DNA of 7,482 nt, taken from Massilia sp. UBA2709 (GTDB lineage Bacteria > Pseudomonadota > Gammaproteobacteria > Burkholderiales > Burkholderiaceae_D). The position numbers and the translations under genes are program-made. Positions 1 to 5,833 of the stretch are shown here, piece after piece; position 1 is the first letter of the stretch, and every line of letters begins with the position of its first letter. The notes below the pieces were generated by a model. That model ran no database searches. It had not been told where the DNA came from and was given only the letters and a program-made list of their open reading frames with translations. The stretch spans positions 1,420 through 8,901 of the forward strand of contig DEKZ01000470.1 of assembly GCA_002354135.1 (NCBI GenBank), given 5' to 3'.

Positions 1-285
1 GGCAAGTCTGCCGCCCCGCCAACCCAAGCCACACATACTAAGGCGAAGCAATATCCATACATCGTGGACAACACGTCCCGGAACGCATCGATCCAGCAAG
101 GTGGGTGCACTCCAGCATGGTTCGGCGGCACCGGCAGTCAGGCCGGCCTGCGCTGGCCGCGGATGCCGGACGCGCAAGGAGCGGCCCGCCCGCCTGACCG
201 CCGCTGCCGGGCTACGGGTCCTCGCTGCAGCGCTTGTCCGGCGGCGCTGCGCTGCGATGCGAAGGTGGCAGTGCGCCGGGCCCGG
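1..285. other. Left flank, no supportable gene
   Basis: This stretch lies downstream of the 3' end of the minus-strand dehydrogenase gene. All frames were read. One plus frame stays open from the window edge through the whole dehydrogenase gene, but its composition is that of an antisense shadow (Arg/Ala/Gly-rich, no domain). The only structures seen are short GC palindromes: AGGCCGGCCT at 140-149 and CCGGGCCCGG at 276-285. The second begins directly after the dehydrogenase stop codon in the transcribed direction and could help end transcription, but no T-run follows it. Confidence 0.5.
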
Positions 286-1332
286 TCAGGCCAGGGTCGC
301 GCTGTCGATCACGAAGCGGTACTTGACGTCGCCCTTGAGCATGCGCTCGTAGGCCGCATTGATCTCGTCGGCCCGGATCATCTCGATGTCGGCGACGATG
401 CCGTGCTCGGCGCAGAAGTCGAGCATCTCCTGGGTTTCCGGGATCCCGCCGATCATCGAGCCGGCCAGCGCGCGGCGCTTCATGATCAGGTTGAAGACTT
501 GCGGCGACGGGTGCGGCGTCGACGGCGCGCCGACCAGCACCATGGTGCCGTCGCGCTTGAGCAGGCTGAGGAAGGCGTCCAGGTCGTGCGGGGCAGCGAC
601 GGTATTGACGATCAGGTCGAGCGATTTGGCCTGCTCGGCCATGGCGCCCGGGTCGCGCGAGACCACGACTTCGTGCGCGCCGAGCGCCAGCGCATCCTGG
701 CGCTTCGATTCCGAGGTGGTGAAGGCAACCACGTGGGCGCCCAGTGCGCGGGCCAGCTTGATGCCCATGTGGCCCAGGCCGCCGATGCCGACGATGCCGA
801 CGCGCTTGCCGGGGCCGGCGTTCCAGTGGCGCAGCGGCGACCAGGTGGTGATCCCGGCGCACAGCAGCGGCGCAACGGCGGCCAGCTGGTCTTCGGCGTG
901 GCTCACGCGCAGCACGAAGCGCTCGTGCACGACGATCTGCTCGGAGTAGCCGCCCAGGGTGTGGCCGGGCGCGTCGGCGGTGGGGCCGTTATAGGTGCCG
1001 ACCATGCTGTCGCAGTACTGCTCCAGGCCGTCCTCGCAGTCGGCGCAGTGCTGGCAGCTGTCGACCATGCAGCCGACACCGACCAGGTCGCCGACCTTGT
1101 GCTTGCTGACGTGGGCGCCGACTGCGGCGACGCGGCCGACGATCTCGTGGCCGGGCACGCAGGGATACAAGGTGCCGGCCCATTCGCCGCGCACCTGGTG
1201 CAGGTCCGAGTGGCAGACGCCGCAGAAGGCGATGTCGATCTGCACGTCATGGGCGCCGACTTCGCGGCGGGTGATGTCGAGGGAAACGAGGGGCTGGTCG
1301 CCGGCGTGGGCGCCGTAGGCTTTGACGGTCAT
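286..1332 (-). CDS. yahK: YahK-type zinc-dependent NADP(H) alcohol dehydrogenase / aldehyde reductase
   Basis: This is a cytosolic medium-chain dehydrogenase/reductase of the cinnamyl-alcohol-dehydrogenase type, expected to reduce a broad range of aldehydes to alcohols. The 348-residue product matches the length of E. coli YahK and resembles it throughout. The catalytic zinc ligands are visible as Cys40 (motif CGVCHSD), His62-Glu63 (GHE) and Cys158 (LLCAGITTW). The structural zinc site is Cys93, Cys96, Cys99 and Cys107. The nucleotide-binding loop is GIGGLGH at 182-188. The following strand ends in TTSESKR (205-211) with no acidic residue, which in this family favours NADPH over NADH. The start is set by an AAGGA ribosome binding site 7 nt upstream (1340-1344) and by the family N-terminus. 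The gene is divergent from a LysR-type regulator, its likely controller. The family is very secure, but the physiological substrate cannot be read from sequence. Confidence 0.96.
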   Translation of the reverse strand: MTVKAYGAHAGDQPLVSLDITRREVGAHDVQIDIAFCGVCHSDLHQVRGEWAGTLYPCVPGHEIVGRVAAVGAHVSKHKVGDLVGVGCMVDSCQHCADCEDGLEQYCDSMVGTYNGPTADAPGHTLGGYSEQIVVHERFVLRVSHAEDQLAAVAPLLCAGITTWSPLRHWNAGPGKRVGIVGIGGLGHMGIKLARALGAHVVAFTTSESKRQDALALGAHEVVVSRDPGAMAEQAKSLDLIVNTVAAPHDLDAFLSLLKRDGTMVLVGAPSTPHPSPQVFNLIMKRRALAGSMIGGIPETQEMLDFCAEHGIVADIEMIRADEINAAYERMLKGDVKYRFVIDSATLA

Positions 1333-1448
1333 GGATGAGTCCTTGGATGATTGCTGGTGCGGACCTGGCGTGCGAAATGCGCGAGGTCGAAAAAGGGGGA
1401 GATGGTAAGGGCAAAAAGCTAAGCAGAACGGGCACGAAATTGCATGCC

Positions 1449-1510
1449 CTTATGAGCTGGAGTCATGAATAAACGCATCGATTCGGTACGCTGTCTCATA
1501 AGCTGTATGA
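1449..1510. promoter_or_regulatory. Candidate LysR-type regulator binding sites between yahK and the lysR-type gene
   Basis: Two related elements lie in the divergent intergenic region. An 8-bp perfect inverted repeat pairs CTTATGAG (1449-1456) with CTCATAAG (1495-1502), about 46 bp centre to centre. The right copy is also the left arm of a 15-bp dyad, TCATA-N5-TATGA (1496-1510). LysR-type regulators typically bind 15-bp dyads in divergent promoter regions at two sites a few helical turns apart, and the geometry fits. The right dyad is not a strict T-N11-A site, and no search for conservation was possible, so assignment to this regulator is inference. Confidence 0.45.
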
Positions 1511-1511
1511 T
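1506..1511 (+). promoter_or_regulatory. Possible -10 element for the LysR-type gene
   Basis: TATGAT matches the sigma-70 -10 consensus at five of six positions. It lies inside the 15-bp dyad, an arrangement expected for an autorepressed LysR-type gene. No good -35 hexamer is present at 16-18 bp. If used, transcription would begin near 1518, which excludes the upstream ATG at 1465 and supports the start at 1564. Confidence 0.35.
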
Positions 1512-1563
1512 AAACCTTCCTTGCGAACGGCGTCGGACGCTTCCCGTTTTTCGAGACCATCCC

Positions 1564-2457
1564 ATGGCCCGCGACAACATCAACGACATCCTCGTCTTCA
1601 TCGCGGTCGCGCGCGAACGCAGCTTCACGCGCGCCGCCAGCAAGCTGGGCATGACACAGTCCGCGCTGAGCCACATCATCCGCGGCCTGGAGGAACGCCT
1701 CGGCGTGCGCCTGCTCACGCGCACCACGCGCAGCGTCTCGCCCACCGAGGCGGGCGAGCGGCTGCTGCAGAACGTCGGGCCGCGCCTGGACGAGATCGAC
1801 GCGGAAATCGCGGCGGTGAGCGACCTGGGCGGCAAGCCGGCCGGCACCATCCGCATCACGGCCATCGACCACGTGATCGACACCCTGTTGTGGCCGCGCC
1901 TGGCGCCCCTGCTGCCGCTCTACCCCGAGCTGCACGTCGAGCTCAGTTCCGACTACAGCCTGGTCGACATTGCCGCCGAACGCTTCGACATCGGCGTGCG
2001 CTACGGCGACCAGGTGGAGAAGGACATGATCGCGGTGCGCCTGAGCGTCGACATGCCGATGTCCATCGTCGCCGCCCCCGGCTACTTCGCCCAGCGCCCC
2101 CTGCCCGCCTCGCCCCAGGACCTCCTGAAGCACAACTGCATCGCCCTGCGCCTGGCGAGCAGCGGCGGCCTGTATGCCTGGGAACTCGAGCACGAAGGAC
2201 GCCCCATGGAGCTGCGCGTGCGCGGCCAGGTCGTGTGCAATACCGCGCCGCACATCCTGCAGGTGGCGCTGTCCGGCTGCGGCATCGGCTTCCTGCCCGA
2301 GGAGATGACCGCGCCCTACGTGGCGGACGGCCGGCTGGTGAGCGTGATGCAGGACTGGTGCCCGCGCTTTCCGGGGCTGTTTGCGTACTACCCGAGCCGC
2401 AGGCAGTCTTCGCGGGCGCTGGGGCTGGTGATCGAGGCGATACGGTACAAGGGCTGA
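1564..2457 (+). CDS. LysR-family transcriptional regulator
   Basis: This 297-residue DNA-binding regulator has normal LysR-family length. The N-terminal winged helix-turn-helix spans about residues 5-64. It includes FTRAASKLGMTQSALSHIIR (21-40, recognition helix near 31-40) and the conserved E-R-L-G-V-R-L-L-T-R-T-T-R run followed by PTEAG (60-64). A linker helix follows to about residue 88, then a periplasmic-binding-protein-like effector domain beginning near GTIRITA and running to the C-terminus. The effector domain resembles the CrgA/PgrR-like subgroup. The ATG at 1564 is chosen because family members begin 4-6 residues before this helix. An in-frame ATG at 1465 would add 33 residues unlike the family and sits upstream of the candidate -10. 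The ribosome binding site at 1564 is weak. Divergence from the aldehyde reductase gene suggests it controls that gene and itself. The effector is unknown. Confidence 0.93.
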   Translation: MARDNINDILVFIAVARERSFTRAASKLGMTQSALSHIIRGLEERLGVRLLTRTTRSVSPTEAGERLLQNVGPRLDEIDAEIAAVSDLGGKPAGTIRITAIDHVIDTLLWPRLAPLLPLYPELHVELSSDYSLVDIAAERFDIGVRYGDQVEKDMIAVRLSVDMPMSIVAAPGYFAQRPLPASPQDLLKHNCIALRLASSGGLYAWELEHEGRPMELRVRGQVVCNTAPHILQVALSGCGIGFLPEEMTAPYVADGRLVSVMQDWCPRFPGLFAYYPSRRQSSRALGLVIEAIRYKG

Positions 2458-2563
2458 GCGCCGGCGGCGGCCTCGCAGCGGCTGACAGCGGGGTTGAGTA
2501 CTGCTGCCATGCCGCGGCGCGCAGGCCGGTTCACGGCCCGCTTCGGTAAGGGCGGCCAGCAAG

Positions 2564-2572
2564 TGATATGCT
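2564..2572 (+). promoter_or_regulatory. Candidate extended -10 promoter of zwf
   Basis: TG-A-TATGCT is an extended -10 type element, with TG at 2564-2565 and the hexamer at 2567-2572. No good -35 is seen, which extended -10 promoters can tolerate. A start near 2579 would leave a leader of about 60 nt before the zwf ATG. It would also make the in-frame ATG at 2568 untranscribed, supporting the downstream start codon. Confidence 0.35.
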
Positions 2573-2580
2573 AGCTAAAT

Positions 2581-2607
2581 TGCCAAAACAGGCAGGCCTG
2601 TTCGGCA
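2581..2607. promoter_or_regulatory. Strong dyad in the zwf leader (operator or RNA hairpin)
   Basis: The core is a perfect inverted repeat AACAGGC-AG-GCCTGTT at 2587-2602 (7-bp arms, 2-bp centre). It is flanked by further complementary tetramers, TGCC (2581-2584) and GGCA (2604-2607), across an AA/C asymmetry. It sits just downstream of the predicted transcription start and before the zwf ATG. As DNA it has the size and symmetry of a dimeric repressor operator. As RNA the core could fold only by opening the 2-nt centre, so an operator is the more natural reading. I do not recognise the cognate regulator, and it does not look like a HexR site. Confidence 0.45.
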
Positions 2608-2639
2608 CGGCCGGCCATTCATACACACACGAAAGCGAC

Positions 2640-4106
2640 ATGACGCCTACACCAGCTCCCGACACCGAACTCCCTCTCGACATGGTCATCTTTGGCGGCA
2701 TGGGCGACCTTGCGATGCGCAAGCTCCTGCCCGCGCTGTACATGGCCTACCTGCACGGCAACCTGCCGAGCGCGACGCGCATCCTCTCGACCGGGCGCCA
2801 GGAGTTCGACCGCGCTGCCTACCTGGCCCATGTGAGCGAACACTCGCGTCCCTTCATCGCCGCCGAGAACTTCAACGAGAACACCTGGAACGGCTTCCTG
2901 AACCTGCTCGAATTCGTGCGCCTCGACGTGCAGGCGGCGCCCGACTTCGGCGCACTGGCCGAGGCTTCGCGCGCCGGCGCCCAGCGCGTGTTCTACCTCG
3001 CCACCGCGCCTTCGCTGTTCACCACCATCTGCGACAAATTGTCCGCCGCCGGCCTGGTCGACAAGCACGCCCGCGTGGTGCTGGAAAAGCCGCTCGGCCG
3101 CGACCTGGCCTCGGCGGTGGAGATCAACGAGGCCGTCGGCAGGCATTTCGCCGAATCGCAGATCTACCGCATCGACCACTACCTGGGCAAGGAAACGGTG
3201 CAGAACCTGACCGTGCTGCGCTTCGGGAACTCGATCCTGGAGCCGATCTGGCGCGCGCCGAACATCTCGAGCGTGCAGATCACGGTGGCCGAGGAAGTGG
3301 GCGTCGGCAGCCGCGCCGGCTTCTACGACGGCACCGGCGCGATGCGCGACATGGTGCAGAACCACCTGCTGCAATTGCTGTGCATCGTGGCGATGGAGCC
3401 GCCGACCTCGCTTTCGCCCGACGCCGTGCGCGACGAGAAGCTGAAGGTGATCCGCTCGCTGCGCCGCTTCAGCCTGGCCGACATTGCGCGCGACACCGTG
3501 CGCGGCCAGTACAGCCACGGCGTTTCCGGCGGCGAGGAAGTCAAAGGCTATCTGGAGGAAGCCAACGTGCCGGCGGACAGCCGCACCGAGACCTTCGTTG
3601 CCCTGCGCGCCCACATCGACACCTGGCGCTGGTCCAAGGTGCCGTTCTACCTGCGCACCGGCAAGCGCATGGCGCGCCGCTCCTCGAAGATCGTGATCGA
3701 GTTCGCGAATCCCCCCTTCCCGCTGTTCCCGGAGAACCCGAGCGGGGTCACCAACCGCCTGGTCATCGAGCTGCAGCCGGAAGAAGCGATCAAGCTGCAG
3801 ATCATGGCCAAGCAGCCGGGCAGCGGCATGCAGATGCAGCAGGTCGCATTGAACCTCGACCTGCAGTCGGCCTTCCAGCAGCGCCGCGCCGAAGCCTACG
3901 AGCGCCTCCTGATCGACGTGGTGCGCGGGCGCCTGACCCACTTCATGCGCCGCGACGAACTGGAAGCGGCCTGGGAATGGGCCGACCCGATCATCGAGGG
4001 CTGGAAGACCCTGGGCGAGAAGCCGCAGCAGTACGCGGCAGGCTCCTGGGGCCCGGCGGCCTCGTTCGCGCTGCTGGCGCGCGACGGCTTCTCCTGGTTC
4101 GAGTGA
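2640..4106 (+). CDS. zwf: Glucose-6-phosphate 1-dehydrogenase
   Basis: This enzyme oxidises glucose-6-phosphate to 6-phosphogluconolactone with NADP(+), feeding the oxidative pentose phosphate and Entner-Doudoroff routes and supplying NADPH in the cytosol. The 488-residue product has normal family length. The N-terminal nucleotide-binding motif is FGGMGDLAMRKLLP (18-31). EKPLG (149-153) and the signature RIDHYLGKE (177-185) follow, the latter carrying the substrate-binding Asp179/His180 and Lys184. The catalytic His242 lies in MVQNHLLQ. The C-terminal domain contains WRWSKVPFYLRTGKRM, typical of the family. The start at 2640 is preferred over an in-frame ATG at 2568 because the latter lies within the candidate -10 and the extra 24 residues do not resemble the family. 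The ribosome binding site (GAAAG, 2631-2635) is weak. The gene stands alone: neither pgl, edd nor gnd is adjacent in this window. Confidence 0.96.
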   Translation: MTPTPAPDTELPLDMVIFGGMGDLAMRKLLPALYMAYLHGNLPSATRILSTGRQEFDRAAYLAHVSEHSRPFIAAENFNENTWNGFLNLLEFVRLDVQAAPDFGALAEASRAGAQRVFYLATAPSLFTTICDKLSAAGLVDKHARVVLEKPLGRDLASAVEINEAVGRHFAESQIYRIDHYLGKETVQNLTVLRFGNSILEPIWRAPNISSVQITVAEEVGVGSRAGFYDGTGAMRDMVQNHLLQLLCIVAMEPPTSLSPDAVRDEKLKVIRSLRRFSLADIARDTVRGQYSHGVSGGEEVKGYLEEANVPADSRTETFVALRAHIDTWRWSKVPFYLRTGKRMARRSSKIVIEFANPPFPLFPENPSGVTNRLVIELQPEEAIKLQIMAKQPGSGMQMQQVALNLDLQSAFQQRRAEAYERLLIDVVRGRLTHFMRRDELEAAWEWADPIIEGWKTLGEKPQQYAAGSWGPAASFALLARDGFSWFE

Positions 4107-4112
4107 TATCCC

Positions 4113-4138
4113 GGCCGGTGCGGCGCATCGCACCGGCC
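4113..4138 (+). terminator. Hairpin after zwf, probable terminator
   Basis: GGCCGGTGCG (4113-4122) and CGCACCGGCC (4129-4138) form a perfect 10-bp GC-rich stem with a 6-nt loop, starting 7 nt after the zwf stop. The downstream tract is only mildly T-rich, so termination may be inefficient or the hairpin may mainly protect the mRNA 3' end. Confidence 0.6.
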
Positions 4139-4166
4139 CATCCTGTTCGAGATTTCCTTCCGCATC

Positions 4167-4193
4167 GATCAGGCCGCCCGCTGCGGCTTGATC
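4167..4193 (+). terminator. Second hairpin downstream of zwf
   Basis: GATCAGGCCGC (4167-4177) pairs with GCGGCTTGATC (4183-4193) around a 5-nt loop, giving 11 pairs including one G-U. No T-run follows. It may be a backup terminator or 3' stabiliser of zwf mRNA. Its right arm overlaps an FNR-like palindrome. Confidence 0.4.
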
Positions 4194-4201
4194 TAGCTCA
4201 A
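4188..4201. promoter_or_regulatory. FNR/ANR-like box
   Basis: TTGAT-CTAG-CTCAA matches the FNR/ANR-family consensus TTGAT-N4-ATCAA at nine of ten defined positions. It lies 294 bp upstream of the first toxin-like gene. No sigma-70 -10 element is seen at the distance expected for an activator centred near -41.5, so the target and function are uncertain. The match may be fortuitous because half of it is shared with the hairpin arm. Confidence 0.35.
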
Positions 4202-4494
4202 AGGCCTGAGCCCGCGCCGTCGTGCGCCGGCCACAGGCCCGCTTCCCGTGGCGCCAGGCCGCCGCAGGGCGCCCTCGCCAGCCCCCGATTCAAGCTAGCG
4301 GTAATGCTAGGTTGTTCCCCCCTTCGCCGGCGGCAACACTGATCGCCGAATTGCGAAAGCTCAAGCCTCCGGTCTCCCCAGTCTGCATACGGATCCGCGC
4401 AACACCCCGCGCGGCGGGCCCGGCGTGTCTCCGCAATTCCAGCATAAGCGGTTCCTTGATCGATTACAGGTATGTCCACTATTGAGGGAACAAC
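4202..4494. other. Non-coding leader region of the toxin-like cluster
   Basis: No gene is supportable here. Frames open across it read as low-complexity Arg/Pro/Ala sequence. It holds a dyad CTAGC-GGTAAT-GCTAG (4295-4310) and short AT-richer patches around 4285-4315 and 4437-4490, where a promoter is most likely. No convincing -35/-10 pair could be placed. A TTGATC (4456-4461) with TATTGA (4480-4485) was considered, but the latter overlaps the ribosome binding site and cannot be a -10 for this start. Confidence 0.45.
4484..4488 (+). promoter_or_regulatory. Ribosome binding site of the first toxin-like gene
   Basis: GAGGG lies 6 nt before ATG 4495 and fixes that start. This matters because the downstream two-thirds of the protein is in another frame that lacks a start of its own with a comparable signal. 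Confidence 0.7.
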
Positions 4495-5765
4495 ATGACG
4501 CTACTCGTACCTTCGTCCCTGCTCCCGCAGGTTGGCGACAACAAAGATTCCAACCGCTTCGTTCTCGCGTCGAGCGAATGGCTCGACCTCCAGAGCCGCA
4601 TCGAATCCGTGCTGGCCCTGCCTTCCGATATCGGCGAATACGAGGAGCGCTACGGCGACGCCTCTTCGGGTTCGCAGATGAAGGCCTGCTTCGACGCAAT
4701 GCATGCCCTGCAGCAGACCGCCAACGGCTACGGCAGCCCGCGCAGCCTGCGCAACGCCGTGCTGAACGACCCCGACTTCCTGGCCGCGCGCGCCCGCGCA
4801 ACGACGCCTTCTCGGCGACCGTGTGGACGATGCAGAAGGCGCACCAGGATGCCTTCACCCTGGCCTCCGCCTTCAACAGCATCCCTTCGCTCGCGGCCCA
4901 GGAAACGGCCGGCGGCACCGTGGCCGGGATCAAATCCCTGTTCCTGGACGGCGGCCAGATCGTGCCGAACCTCGACCAGACCATCGCCCAGCTCGACGCA
5001 TTGATCACCGAGTTCCAGTCGCTCGAGCGCCAGCTCGACTACGCCCAGCTGGCCATGAAGGTCTACACCGACCGCTCCTCCAAGACCCGGATCGCGCTCG
5101 ACAAGGAAATCGGCGCGCTGCAGGCCACGATCGCCGAGCTCGAGCAGAAGCGCGACGCCGCCTACTCCAGGTGGCTGGACCTGACCATCGCCGCCTGCGT
5201 GGCTCCGGCCGTGATCGGCGTGGTCGGCATCGCCATCATGGTGATCCTGGCGGTGCCGACCGGCGGCGCCAGCTTCTCGGTCGGCTCGGCCATCACCGGC
5301 GGGGCGGCGACCATCGCGGCCGGGGCGCTGGGCGTCGCCGCCGGGATCGCGCGTTCCCAGTACGACAGCCTGGTCGAGAAGGTCGATCAGCAGGACGAGT
5401 TCATGCAAAAGCGGGTCTGCTACCGCAGCGACCTGGGCGCCCTCGACAAGCTGATGCAGTTCTCCCTGCCGGCGTCCGGCGGCGTGATCGCCCAGCTGGG
5501 CGCGGTGCGCGATGCCTGGACCGGCGCCCGCGGCGAGATCGTCGCCCGCGTCAACGACCTGAGCACGGCCAACCTGGGCGACAGCCCCTGGCTCAAGCGC
5601 GACCGGATGGCCGCCGCCGGCGCCGGCTGGAGCCGCCTGGACGATGCCCTCAAGGCGTTCATACGCGGCAGCTTCGTCGATGCGGTCGTGCTCGACTTCG
5701 GCGATGCGCTGCCCCAGGACCAGGCGCGCTGGAACCAGAGCTTCGCAGTGGCCAAGGCCGCCTGA
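4495..5765 (+). CDS. Alpha-pore-forming toxin subunit (XaxA/HBL-like), apparent frameshift
   Basis: This is a predicted pore-forming toxin component, read as two overlapping frames. Residues 1 to about 100 come from ATG 4495, and the remainder, to the stop at 5765, is in the -1 frame. Restoring one C near 4793-4795 gives 423 residues. There is no signal peptide. The N-terminal part has NRFVLASSEWLDLQ (Trp29) and Cys65. A long helical, coiled-coil-like stretch (about 135-228) leads into a hydrophobic segment at about 231-287, split by PTGG into two membrane-capable halves. A second long helix and a C-terminal motif ending LDFGDALPQD follow. Long helices around a hydrophobic hairpin are typical of alpha-xenorhabdolysin A/YaxA and HBL/NHE toxins, and the length suits XaxA. 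The downstream paralogue aligns along the whole length. Family placement is from architecture and recall, not a search. The lack of other damage suggests a sequencing error or a recent mutation. Confidence 0.7.
4785..4800 (+). other. Frameshift point in the first toxin-like gene
   Basis: The reading frame changes within an alternating CG run (4785-4793) followed by CCC (4793-4795). Upstream, NDPDFLAAR is in the frame of ATG 4495. Downstream, PRNDAFSATVW is in the -1 frame. Adding one C gives a region exactly as long as the paralogue's (DP to TVW, 20 residues each), with APR aligned except for one compensating residue. Removing one CG pair instead would leave it one residue short. Confidence 0.75.
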
Positions 5766-5768
5766 AAC

Positions 5769-5784
5769 GGCGGCTCGAACCGCC
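5769..5784 (+). other. Weak intercistronic hairpin
   Basis: GGCGG (5769-5773) and CCGCC (5780-5784) form a 5-bp stem with a 6-nt loop, 4 nt after the stop of the first toxin-like gene. A pyrimidine tract containing TTTT (5794-5797) follows at a distance. This could be a partial terminator or processing site between the two genes. Confidence 0.3.
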
Positions 5785-5822
5785 CCCTTCACCTTTTGTT
5801 CCATCCCGGTTCCACCAAGCAC

Positions 5823-5827
5823 AGGAG
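5823..5827 (+). promoter_or_regulatory. Ribosome binding site of the second toxin-like gene
   Basis: AGGAG lies 6 nt before ATG 5834. The sequence from the site into the start, GAACAACATGA, is nearly the same as at the first gene (GGAACAACATGA), consistent with duplication that included the translation start. Confidence 0.75.
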
Positions 5828-5833
5828 AACAAC

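Noticed and set aside
1..62. Possible minus-strand start at 60-62 with a hydrophobic N-terminus running off the left edge
   Set aside because: Only about 20 codons are visible, there is no well-spaced ribosome binding site and no basic residues as in a signal peptide. It cannot be supported without more sequence.
64..1338. Long plus-strand ORF opposite yahK
   Set aside because: It is an antisense shadow created by GC-rich codons. The protein is Ala/Gly/Asp/Val-rich with no domain, while the opposite strand encodes a textbook dehydrogenase.
1465..1563. Upstream ATG for the LysR-type gene
   Set aside because: It would add 33 residues not seen in the family and lies upstream of the candidate -10. 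Its GGAG is only 2 nt from the ATG.
2568..2639. Upstream ATG for zwf
   Set aside because: It lies inside the probable extended -10, has no well-spaced ribosome binding site, and adds residues unlike the G6PDH N-terminus.
2619..4133. Long minus-strand ORF opposite zwf
   Set aside because: Shadow of zwf. It is rich in His, Arg and Gly with no recognisable domain, whereas the plus strand has all G6PDH motifs.
4425..4796. Upstream extension of the frame that encodes the C-terminal part of the first toxin-like protein
   Set aside because: Its translation before about 4797 is Arg/Pro-rich and unlike the paralogue. The paralogue-like N-terminus lies in the frame of ATG 4495.
4728..5822. Minus-strand ORF opposite the first toxin-like gene
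   Set aside because: Low-complexity Gly/Ala/Asp composition, no start signal, and the plus strand is supported by a paralogue.
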